64,000 nucleotides of DNA from the NCBI RefSeq assembly GCF_003130795.1, contig NZ_CP029352.1, forward strand, positions 101,001 to 165,000. The letters run 5' to 3'. Below the pieces are notes generated by a model. The model saw nothing but the letters and a program-made list of their open reading frames with translations. It had not been told where the DNA came from and ran no database searches. This DNA comes from Azospirillum thermophilum. Its GTDB lineage: Bacteria > Pseudomonadota > Alphaproteobacteria > Azospirillales > Azospirillaceae. A program made the translations under genes and the position numbers. Positions 56,109 through 64,000 of the stretch are shown here, piece after piece. Numbering within the stretch: position 1 is the stretch's first letter; each line of letters starts with the position of its first letter.

Positions 56109-56124
56109 GGTTCGTCGTCGAACC
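56109..56124 (-). promoter_or_regulatory. small hairpin preceding the nirB leader terminator
   Basis: GGTTCG-ACGA-CGAACC (minus strand) is a perfect 6-bp stem just upstream of the terminator. Two successive hairpins, the second overlapping a terminator, is the arrangement bound by ANTAR proteins, but the loop does not clearly match the published hexaloop consensus. Confidence 0.35.
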
Positions 56125-56432
56125 CTTATTGTTCGGCCCCGGCGTCGCTGCGTCGCGCCGCCCGGGCCTCAATTCGCGGGTACCGACGACGTTGCCGGTC
56201 TCCCGTGAAGCCTCGCATCCGGTATCGCAAGCCGCGTGCCAGAGCCCCGGGTCCGGTGGGGCAGGGACGGGAAAGCGAGGGAGTCCGCGGGTCGGGGCGG
56301 TCGGAAGGGCCGCGGCGGACCGGGCAGGGGCTGCTGCGGTGCGGCACCGGCTTTGACCAGAGTATGGGCAGAGGCTGCCTTTCTGGCGAAAAATTGATCA
56401 GGCTTCTGCACGGGAATCAGCCGGGATGGCAA

Positions 56433-56448
56433 CGCTGAATTTGAAACG
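56433..56448 (-). repeat. iteron-like 16-mer in the nirB-mug gap
   Basis: CGCTGAATTTGAAACG is the exact reverse complement of CGTTTCAAATTCAGCG. The gap 55911-56726 otherwise holds the nirB leader and no supported gene. Confidence 0.7.
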
Positions 56449-56646
56449 GGCAGGGCGATGGACACAGGTTGCTTGTCCGGTCCGCCCGTCCATGGCACAC
56501 TCCGGCCATCCTGAAAAGCTGCGAACACCGCCCCGGATCGCCGGCCACAGCCGATACCGGCGCCTCTCGAGTCGCGGAAGCGATTCTCAGGTTTGGTAGC
56601 ATTCGGAGCCGGAAAGCCTTGAAAAGCCTGGGTTGCCGGAGGCCGG

Positions 56647-56726
56647 CGTTACGACTTCAGCGTTGCCGCAATGGCCGCCGGCGATTCCCTGTTGCATCTG
56701 TCATCGGCCAACGCTGAAGTCGCAAC

Positions 56727-56727
<1 letters not shown>
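56647..56727. repeat. two iteron-like 16-mers immediately upstream of mug
   Basis: CGTTACGACTTCAGCG lies at 56647-56662 and CGCTGAAGTCGCAACA at 56712-56727, inverted relative to each other. The second ends on the first base of the mug ATG, so protein bound there would affect mug expression. Confidence 0.65.
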
Positions 56728-57292
<565 letters not shown>

Positions 57293-57308
<16 letters not shown>

Positions 57309-58162
57309 TCCAGCAGGGCGTGCAGCCGCCGCAGCTCTTCCCACTGGCTGTCGGTCAGTTCCTTGCGGTGGTCGCGCAGATCCCGCACATCGACGGCGGC
57401 GAAGTCGCGGGCGATGCGCTGCGCCGCCTCGACCAGACGGAAGACCGGCGGGGGAGCCGGCTTGCGCTCCGCCCGGGCGGCGTCGCCGCCGGCGCGCTTG
57501 GCCTCGCGCAGAGCCTTGACGGTGCCGCCGTCCTTGATGGTGTCCCACAGGCGGCGCTGCAGCGCCGGGTCGTCCACCGCGGCGATCTCCGTCAGGATGC
57601 TCTTGGGCACGCTGCGGTACCGGCCCTCATACTCGTCCAGAATGTCATCGGGCAGGCGGAGCAGAGACAGGGTGCGGGTAACCTCGGCCTGGCTGCGGCC
57701 GATCACCTGCCCCAGCTCCTCATGGGTGTAGTCGTGCCGCTCGATCAGCCGGGCGAAGGCGCGGGCAAGCTCCAGGGCGTCGAGGTCGACACGCTGGATG
57801 TTCTCGATCAGCGCCAGCTCGTCGGGGTCGCCGTCGGTGACGATGGCGAAGATGGTCTTGCGGCCGGCCAGCGCACAGGCGCGCAGGCGCCGCTCCCCCG
57901 CCACCAGACGATAGGTGCCGTCGTCCGCCTCCTGCACCAGCACCGGCTGCTTCAGCCCGTGCCGCTCGATGGAGTCGGCCAGCTCGCGCAACTGCTCCTC
58001 GTCGAAGTGCCGGCGCGGCTGGTCGGGGTTGCGGTACACCTTATCTATGTCGACTTCGATCAGCCGGGGGAAGTCGGCCGACAGTCCGAACAGCGCATCG
58101 CCGCCGCGCTGGGCCGCCTTGTCGAGGATACGGCTGCTGGTGCGTTCGAGCTTACGGGGCAT
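57293..58162 (-). CDS. parB: ParB-family partition protein
   Basis: This 289-residue ParB has the N-terminal CTP-binding/ParB domain with [43 protein letters not shown] and [15 protein letters not shown]. The helix-turn-helix follows ([27 protein letters not shown]). The C-terminal part is Ala/Arg-rich and ends in a probable dimerisation helix. It binds centromere sites and works with ParA. Its start overlaps the parA end by 11 bases. The exact binding site is not known; no canonical TGTTTCACGTGAAACA was seen. Confidence 0.92.
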
Positions 58163-59186
58163 GGGCGCTCTCCGCCGGGCTGGTCGTGTTCGTCAGATGC
58201 GCGATGACGGCCCGCGCCAGCTCCGCATAGGCCTGCACGCTGGTCGAGTTGGGATCGGCCTCGATCGCCGGGCGGCCGGCGCCCGACGCCTGGGCGAACA
58301 GCGTGGCGCGGGGAACCGGCGGCAACACGCGGGTGCGGCCGACATAGTGGGTCTGGATTTCCTTCAGGCTCGCCTGATCCTGGGTGAGGCGCGCGGAGTA
58401 CATGGTCGGCAGGATGCCGAAGATGTTGAGCGACGGGTTGGAGCGCCGGCGGATCTTGGCGATCGTCTCCATCAGCAGCGGCACGCCGAGTCCGGCGAAC
58501 ACCTCGGTCTGCACCGGGATCAGCACGAGGTCGGACGCCGCCAGCGCATTGATGGTGAGCAGGCCGAGGTTGGGCGGACAGTCGATCACCATCACGTCGT
58601 AGCGGCCGCGCAGCTCCGCCAGCTTCTCCTTCAGCACCAGGGAATTGTCGGGCTCCGCCACCAGCTCCGTCTCGGCGGCGGCGAGGCCGATGCTGGAGGG
58701 GGCCAGCGTGAAGGCGCCGTCGCAAACCGGCCGCAGGATGGTGTCGAAGGAGGCGCCGCCCCGCAGCACGCCGTAGAGCCCCTTGCGCGCGGTCTCGATC
58801 TCCCCCGGATCGAGACCGACATGCACCGTGGCGTTGGCCTGCGGGTCGCTGTCGATCAGCAGGACCCGTAGCCCCTGGCTGGCCAGCGCATAGGAGAGGT
58901 TGACCGCCGTCGTCGTCTTGCCGACCCCGCCCTTCTGGTTGGCGACCGCGATCACCGCCCGGCGGACGAGTCGCGGCTTTCCGTCATCGGGCTGGTCGGC
59001 CTCGGCGACTGCCTGCGACTGCAGGAAGGCGGCGACCTGCTGGGGAATGCGCTCGGCCCCGCTCTCCCACCGGCTGACGCGGGAGCGGTCATAGCGGCGG
59101 TTGAGGTGGCCGTTCAGCCATCCGGCGAATCCCTGCTGGTCTTCGCCGCGCCGTTCGCGGATGGCGCGCAGTTCTTCGCCCGTCAT
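58152..59186 (-). CDS. parA: ParA-family partition ATPase with N-terminal helix-turn-helix
   Basis: This 344-residue type Ia ParA. Residues 1-60 form an XRE-like HTH ([34 protein letters not shown]), as in plasmid ParA proteins that repress their own promoter. From about 75 the deviant Walker A KGGVGKTT (85-92), the [13 protein letters not shown] segment and [11 protein letters not shown] define the ATPase. It moves ParB-bound DNA during segregation. Palindromes at 59225-59331 upstream are natural operator candidates. It forms an operon with parB. Confidence 0.94.
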   Translation of the reverse strand: MTGEELRAIRERRGEDQQGFAGWLNGHLNRRYDRSRVSRWESGAERIPQQVAAFLQSQAVAEADQPDDGKPRLVRRAVIAVANQKGGVGKTTTAVNLSYALASQGLRVLLIDSDPQANATVHVGLDPGEIETARKGLYGVLRGGASFDTILRPVCDGAFTLAPSSIGLAAAETELVAEPDNSLVLKEKLAELRGRYDVMVIDCPPNLGLLTINALAASDLVLIPVQTEVFAGLGVPLLMETIAKIRRRSNPSLNIFGILPTMYSARLTQDQASLKEIQTHYVGRTRVLPPVPRATLFAQASGAGRPAIEADPNSTSVQAYAELARAVIAHLTNTTSPAESAHAP

Positions 59187-59224
59187 GGGACCTCCGGGAA
59201 TTTCTCGCGGCCGACTTTACGGAT

Positions 59225-59265
59225 GTGACGCAAGCGGTCAAGCCCGGGCGTGCGGCTTGCGTCAC
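59225..59265. promoter_or_regulatory. 11-bp inverted repeat upstream of parA
   Basis: GTGACGCAAGC (59225-59235) and GCTTGCGTCAC (59255-59265) are perfect arms around 19 bases, 40-80 bases before parA. Candidate parA operator or centromere element. Confidence 0.45.
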
Positions 59266-59285
59266 CGAACCGGCGGATCCTCGTT

Positions 59286-59331
59286 TCATACGACGTCGTA
59301 TGAGACAGCGATCCTATACGACGTCGTATGA
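59286..59331. promoter_or_regulatory. tandem palindromes upstream of parA
   Basis: TCATACGACGTCGTATGA (59286-59303) and a second ATACGACGTCGTAT core (59316-59329) are centred 28 bases apart. Perfect, duplicated dyads about 100-145 bases before parA fit binding by the ParA HTH (autorepression) or a ParB site. Confidence 0.6.
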
Positions 59332-59416
59332 GGAGGCTTCTTGTGCAGTGCCGCGACTCGCCGAGTCGTTCCGCCGTCGCATCGATCGCAGGCAAATCGG
59401 CCACGGCGTGCCGGAG

Positions 59417-60145
59417 CGTTACAAATTCAGCGTCGATTCCGCTCCACTATAGCGAGTCGGTCATTGAAGAGTCACGATTCCCATGTTTCAAATTCAGCGT
59501 CCGGTCCACGACTGATCCAGGGGACTCCCCGTTACAAATTCAGCGTCGACTCGCCGATTCGCTGGAAGCCCTGGAAAGCCTCGCTTTTGTCGCTCCGCGT
59601 TACAAGATCAGCGTGCCCAAAATCCTGTCCCGCCGAGCCTTCGCCATGAGCCGGACGTTTCAAATTCTGCGACGCTCAGCCCTGGAAAGCCCCGACTCGC
59701 TCCGCCACAGGTCCGTGCCGTTGCGTTTTCAGCGAAGATCGAGGTTCCGGGGAGGGCAGGGTGCCCGCCTGTCCGCCGGCAAGCCCGCGCGCACCGGTCT
59801 ACAGGGACTCTGAATCGGGAGTCTCATATAGGACATGGTTGCGAATTCAGCGTGGAAAACCGCCCTTTTCGTTGCGACTTCAGCGCAAACAAGTGCCCCG
59901 GCGTTGCGACTTCGGCGAGACTGCCGTTGCGTCTTCAGCGCGGCGGATCCGCTGCCGTCCCGCCTGCTGTTGCGGACTCAGCGAGGACAACGGCCCGTCC
60001 CCTGTGGAAAAGCCGCTGCAGTCCTGCAGCCGCGTCGCTGAGTTTGTAACGCCCCGTCCCGGAAGCCGGCCGCCGCACCGGGGCTGCCGCCCGTCCTATC
60101 GCTGAAGTCGCAACGGAATCTGCACGGAGCGTTGCAAACTCAGCG
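59417..60145. other. replication origin with 14 iterons
   Basis: Fourteen copies of a 16-mer of consensus CGTTRCRAMTTCAGCG occur. Forward copies start at 59417, 59484, 59530, 59598, 59656, 59719, 59837, 59870, 59902, 59925, 59968 and 60130. Reverse copies lie at 60036 and 60100. The two subtypes are GTTACAAATTCAGCG-like in the left half and GTTGCGACTTCAGCG-like in the right. A DnaA-box-like TTTTCCACA (reverse strand) lies at 60003-60011, and 16 GANTC sites lie between 59355 and 60149. The region carries no supported gene, is AT-richer, and sits between parA and repA, so it is the replicon origin. Confidence 0.8.
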
Positions 60146-60174
60146 AATCGTGGTATCGACACCGCTTCACAGCC

Positions 60175-60189
60175 ACCACATTTTGTGGT
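60175..60189. promoter_or_regulatory. inverted repeat in the repA promoter region
   Basis: ACCACA-TTT-TGTGGT lies 53-67 bases before the repA start, just after the last iteron. Likely operator or core promoter element for repA. Confidence 0.4.
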
Positions 60190-60241
60190 TTGTGAGAGAC
60201 GGTGATGTCGCGGCGGTAACGAAAGTCGGTTGAGGGTGTCC

Positions 60242-61219
60242 ATGGCCAAGATCCACGAGCAGCTGACCCTGGAGGGGTTCGAAGCGGTCCTTGCCCGCAC
60301 CGAGGACCCCAAGGAGCGGCGGCGCGTGATCATGGCGCACGAGGCGCTGTCCAACGAGATGGACGCCATCGGCTACCTCCATGCCGGCTTCTGCCAGGCC
60401 TCGCTGCCGCACCGCAAGCCGAAGGACGAGACCGCCCCCTGGGTGCGCAACAACGGCCGCTACCAACTCGTCGTCCGTCCCGGCATCCTGCCGCTGCGCG
60501 ACGGCACCGTGCTGGACGTCGGCGTCCCCTACGGCGCCAAGGCGCGCCTGATCATGATCTACCTGCAGACCGAGGCCCGCAAGACGCGCAGCCCGCACGT
60601 CGACCTCGGCCCAAGCATGAGCGCCTGGCTGCGCCGCCTCGGCCTCGCCCCGACGGGCGGCGAGCGCGGCAACTACAAGCCGGTGCGCGAGCAGGTGCTG
60701 CGCATCGCCCGCTGCGAGTTCACCCTGCGCACCACCACCGGCAACAGCAGCGCGGAAATCTCCGATCAGCGCCTGATCGACGGCATCAAGCTGTGGCGCG
60801 ACGACGAGGACACCCCCGACCTGTTCCGCACCGGCGGGGAGTGGGTGCGCTTCGTCCGCCTGACCCAGAGCTTCTTCGAGCATCTGATGGAGCATGCCGT
60901 CCCGCTCGACGAGCATGCCATCGCCAAGCTGAAGAACTCCGCCCTGGCGCTCGACGCTTATGTCTGGCTGGTCCACCGCCTGCACCGGCTGGACAAGCAG
61001 ACCTTGGTGCCCTGGCACGCGCTGTCCCAGCATTTCGGCTCGGTCAGCGAGCACCGCGTGCTGGCCTTCCGCCTGAAGGAGGCGCTGAAGGACGTCATGG
61101 CCGTCTATCCCGACGCCAACATCGAGCCGACGTCGAAGGGCCTCGTCCTGCGACCGTCGCCGCCGGCCGTTCCCTCCAACAAGCACCTGATCCTGCGCCC
61201 CGCCGCGATCCGCGGCTGA
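60242..61219 (+). CDS. repA: replication initiator protein, RepA_C family
   Basis: This 325-residue protein resembles the plasmid-encoded RepA proteins (RepA_C) found on large replicons of Azospirillum and relatives. Features are the central GVPYGAKARLIMIYLQTEARKTRSPHVDLGPSMSAWLRRLGL, GERGNYKPVREQVLRIARCEF and a C-terminal half with winged-helix-like SALALDAYVWLVHRLHRL and LVPWHALSQHFG. It presumably binds the iterons next to it and opens the origin. GAGGG six bases upstream supports the ATG at 60242 over an in-frame TTG at 60230. The promoter region overlaps the last iteron, so autoregulation is expected. Confidence 0.88.
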   Translation: MAKIHEQLTLEGFEAVLARTEDPKERRRVIMAHEALSNEMDAIGYLHAGFCQASLPHRKPKDETAPWVRNNGRYQLVVRPGILPLRDGTVLDVGVPYGAKARLIMIYLQTEARKTRSPHVDLGPSMSAWLRRLGLAPTGGERGNYKPVREQVLRIARCEFTLRTTTGNSSAEISDQRLIDGIKLWRDDEDTPDLFRTGGEWVRFVRLTQSFFEHLMEHAVPLDEHAIAKLKNSALALDAYVWLVHRLHRLDKQTLVPWHALSQHFGSVSEHRVLAFRLKEALKDVMAVYPDANIEPTSKGLVLRPSPPAVPSNKHLILRPAAIRG

Positions 61220-62048
61220 GGCCGGGAGCGATCCGAACGGAACGGTGCCGGGGATCAGCCCAGCGCCATCATCTCCTCCTGAACCAGCGGGGTGCCGGAC
61301 GCCCCGCGCACCCGCACGACGCTGCGGCCGCCGCCCAGCGGCTCCACCCGGATCTGCACGCCGATCCGGTCGACCATCGCCGGCACATGGCTGATGACGC
61401 CGACCTGTCGGCCGCTCGCCTGCAGGGCCTCCAGGCAGGAGAGCGCGACGTCGAGGCTGTCGGATCGAGCGTCCCGAATCCCTCGTCGATGAACAGGGTG
61501 CCGATCCCGCCGGCCGTCCCCGCCGCCATCGCCGACAGGCCTAGCGCCAAGGCCAGCGACACCAGGAACAGCTCGCCGCCCGACAGGCTGTGCACCCCGC
61601 GCCGCTCGTCGGCCATCTCGCGGTCCACCACCTGGATTTCCAGGTCCGCCCCGGCGACCCGTTCCAGCCGATAGCGGCGCGCCAGATCCTCCAGATAGCG
61701 GTTGGCCTGGACCAGCAGCGCATCCAGGCTGAGGCTCTGGGCGAAGTTGCGCATCTTCTGCCCGTTGGCCGAACCGATCAGCTCGTTCAGCGAGGCCCAT
61801 AGCCGGTAGCGTTCCCGCTGCGCCTCGACCGCCCCCATGATCGAGGCGAGCCGATCCCGGTTCTGCCGGTCGGCGTTCAGCCGCCCGCGCAGCTCGGCCA
61901 GCCGGTCGCGCAGCGCCCGCAGCCGCTCGCCCGCTTCCGCCAGGGCGGCCTGCGCCTCCTCGGCGGTCAGGGCGGGGACGCCGGCCGCATGATGCTCCCG
62001 CCGCTGCCGCTCGCGCTCCGCCAGCAGCAGGGAGGCGTCGCGCCGTGC

Positions 62049-62064
62049 CGTTTCAAAATCAGCG
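62049..62064 (+). repeat. iteron-like 16-mer inside sbcC
   Basis: CGTTTCAAAATCAGCG differs from CGTTTCAAATTCAGCG at one position, about 1.9 kb beyond the origin iterons. On the coding strand it gives LeuAlaAspPheGluThr with AT-ending codons unusual for this gene. Confidence 0.65.
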
Positions 62065-62523
62065 AGGGCGGCTTCCTCCCGCTCCAGCCAGCCCTCGTCA
62101 TGGGAGAGGTGGCGCCGCGCCTCCTCCACGCCGACCGCGCAGGCCTTCGCCCCGTCCTCCAGCCGCTCCGCCGCCTCGGCGGCCTTGCCGGCGCAGGCGT
62201 GGGCCGCTTCGCGCCGCGTCGCGACCTCCTGTTCGGCGGCGGACAGGCGGGCGGCGGCATCCTGCCGGGCGATGGTGGCGTGATCGACCAGCGCATGGGC
62301 GCGGGTCCGGCGGGCGTCCAGCCCGGCCCGCACCTCCGCCACCGGCCGGCCGTCGAGCAGTCCCGCCCGCTCCCGCCGGGCATCGCCGACCAGCCCGGCC
62401 AGACCGTCCACCCGCTCCCCGGCCGCCGTCGCCGCCGTCTGCGCCGACTCATGGGCGGCGGCGCGGGCGGCCAGCGCGGTCTCCGCCTCGGCCGTCCGGC
62501 CTGCCGCCTGGGCCAGCGCGGCT

Positions 62524-62539
62524 CGCTGAGTTTGAAACG
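62524..62539 (-). repeat. iteron-like 16-mer inside sbcC
   Basis: CGCTGAGTTTGAAACG is the reverse complement of CGTTTCAAACTCAGCG, one position from consensus, in the opposite orientation to the copy at 62049. Confidence 0.65.
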
Positions 62540-64000
62540 CCGTGACCTTCCCGGCGAGCGTCGTGGAGAAAACCTGCGGATCGCGGGCCAGCTCCGCCCG
62601 CCAGCCCTCCAGGGCGGCGAAGGGCAGGGCGAGCTCCTCCAGCGCCTCCGTCCGGTCCTGGTCGGCGCGGTCGCGCCGGGCGCCGGCGATCTCCCCGGCA
62701 TGGCGGGCGTCGGCCAGCTTGCGGTCCAGCGCGTCCATCGCCGCCGCGGCCTCGGCACGCGCCGCCTCGCACCGCCGCCGCTGCCCCTGAGCCGCGTCCA
62801 GCCGGCCGCGGTGGTCGATCGCCAGCGCCTCCGCCGCCGCGACCTCGGTCAGGTCCGCCTCCACCGCCGCCAGCGCCGTGCGCACCGCGGTTCCGTCCGG
62901 TTCGGCCGGAAGCGCAAGACCGGAATGGGCTGCGGTCCACACCGCCAGCCGGTCCGCCTGCTCCCGTGCGCAGTCGGCACGCCGACCGGCGGCCTTCGCC
63001 GCGCCCTCCCGCGCGGCCCGGCCGGCCGCCTCGTGCGCGCCATGGGCGCGGGAGTGGCGGGCGAGATCGGCCTTCAGCGCGGCGACGCGGTCCTCCTGCT
63101 CGTGGGCCAGCCGGGCCAGCGGGCTGTCGCCGCCCGCTGCCCAGGGATGTTCGGCCGCCCCGCAGACCGGGCAGGGCTCCCCCTCCACGAGCTGGGCGCG
63201 CAGGCTGCCGACATCCTCCCGCCTCGCCAGCCGCAGCCGGTGAAGCGTCGCCTCCGCCTCGGCAAGCGCCGCCTCGCAGAGCCGCTGGGCCTCTCCCGCC
63301 GCGCGGGCCAGCCCGTCCTGCGCCTCCGCCTCCTCCAGACAGCGGGCCTGCTCCGCCTCCGCCTCCGCGCGTTCGCGCGCCAGCCGGTCCAGCGTATCGG
63401 CGAGGACGGCAAGCGTGGTCAGCCGGTCGCGCCGCTGCGCAAGGGATTTCCGGCGCTGACCGGTGTCCTCGAGCGGCGGCACGGATTCGGCCTGCAGGGC
63501 GGCAAGTGCCGCCTCCGCCGCAGCGAGCGCCTCCGTCGCCCTGGCGTGGTGTCCGGCCAGGGACTCGCGCTCGCCCATGAGGGTCGCGCTGGTTTCAGCC
63601 TGGCGCCGCACCTCGCGCTGCGCCTCGGCCAGGGTGCGCGACGCCGCGGCATGGCGCGACATCGCCGCCTCCCAGCGCGACCATTGCTCGACCACCGGGG
63701 CGAGGGGACCACGGGCGGCAAGCCACGCCTCCCGCTCCGCGACCTCGGCGCGGGCCTCGTCGAGCGTGCGCTTCGCCTGCTCCAGCGCCGCTGCGGCCTC
63801 GGCCAGCCGCCGCCTGGCACTGCTGCGCTCCGCCTCGGCCGCCCGCTGCTGGTCCTCCAGCGCGGCGATCTTGCCGTCGAGATCGGCGGCGCGGACGAGC
63901 TGCGGTTCCGCCTCCTGCTGGGCGAGGCAGGCTGCCTCATAGTCCCGCCGCGTGCCGGCATGATGGGCCGTCGCCGTCTCCACCGCCTTGCGCGCATCGG

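Larger units (their letters stand above)
61255..64000 (-). pseudogene. sbcC: SbcC-type SMC nuclease subunit, cut by window edge and carrying one frameshift
   Basis: SbcC is the ATPase arm of the SbcCD (Mre11-Rad50-like) nuclease that cleaves hairpins and double-strand ends. The visible part (over 900 residues) has long Ala/Glu/Arg coiled coils, the zinc hook GEPCPVCGAAEHP, the signature LSGGELFLVSLALALG and Walker B LFIDEGFGTLD. After GTLD, near 61461-61466, one base is missing; the restored frame continues DSLDVALSCLEALQASGRQVGVISHVPAMVDRI, the expected D- and H-loop end. The N-terminal Walker A lies beyond base 64000. Two iteron-like 16-mers lie inside the gene. Confidence 0.85.

Noticed and set aside
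56109..56124. Definite ANTAR-binding hairpin
   Set aside because: The loop can be drawn with four or six bases and does not clearly show the expected conserved A and G positions; kept only as a weak regulatory feature.
59417..59545. Canonical chromosomal parS (TGTTTCACGTGAAACA)
   Set aside because: Only the left half TGTTTCA or GTTACA-like is shared; the dyad is missing, so I do not call parS.
59328..59813. Open frame within the origin after a GAGGAGG-like site
   Set aside because: It runs through several iterons, the translation (Arg/Ser/Pro-rich) resembles nothing, and overlapping frames look similar.
59417..60145. Regular repeats at the origin as a CRISPR array
   Set aside because: The repeats are only 16 bases, occur in both orientations with irregular spacing, and no cas gene is near; iterons explain them.

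Overview
The window is GC-rich alphaproteobacterial DNA, most like Azospirillum or a close relative in the Rhodospirillales. The evidence is gene content and style: aerobic-type cobalamin genes, bluB, nadABC, formate dehydrogenase with DUF3305/DUF3306 partners, quinohemoprotein amine dehydrogenase, an N-terminal-HTH ParA, a RepA_C-type initiator and GANTC (CcrM-type) sites. A plasmid-type replication and partition locus (parAB, iterons, repA; 57.3-61.2 kb) lies beside housekeeping genes (polA, gltA, nadABC, fba). This points to a chromid, although an integrated plasmid origin is not excluded.

Layout. 0-6.5 kb: cobalamin synthesis (cobK partial, cobL, cobE-like, cobM, cbiD, cobA, cobB, bluB). 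6.8-12.1 kb: a GGDEF/EAL protein, a small unknown protein and polA. 12.5-14.8 kb: a HipA-type kinase with an XRE regulator. 14.9-17.8 kb: fba and an acyl-CoA ligase. 18.0-27.9 kb: a complete quinohemoprotein amine dehydrogenase (QHNDH) locus, with structural subunits qhpA/B/C, maturation genes qhpD/E/F/G and divergent regulator qhpR. 27.9-30.5 kb: a sodium symporter and an amino-acid dehydrogenase. 31.2-32.3 kb: a secreted phytochelatin-synthase-like protein and a small exported protein. 32.4-40.0 kb: a periplasmic formate dehydrogenase locus, interrupted by one antisense SDR gene. 40.3-45.1 kb: nadABC behind tandem palindromic operators, with the probable regulator nadQ. 45.2-49.6 kb: gltA, a candidate defence pair (AAA ATPase plus DUF3226 TOPRIM-like protein) and an NlpC/P60 protein. 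49.5-55.9 kb: assimilatory nitrite/nitrate reduction (nirB, nirD, nasA, SUMT) behind an apparent leader terminator. 56.7-61.2 kb: mug, parB, parA, the origin and repA. 61.3-64.0 kb: sbcC, running off the right edge.

Three points stand out. First, the 16-bp iteron family at the origin (14 copies, about 59.42-60.15 kb) also occurs as at least 11 further copies outside it. Most of these are inside the coding sequences of nasA, nirB and sbcC, which suggests a distributed binding array. The origin is also packed with GANTC sites. Second, the AAA/TOPRIM pair resembles two-gene OLD/PARIS-type antiphage systems but uses DUF3226. Third, five conserved genes (cobB, the XRE regulator, nadB, nadQ, sbcC) each carry one apparent single-base deletion, mostly in G/C runs. 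This is more likely sequence error than biology and should be resolved before any gene is called broken.
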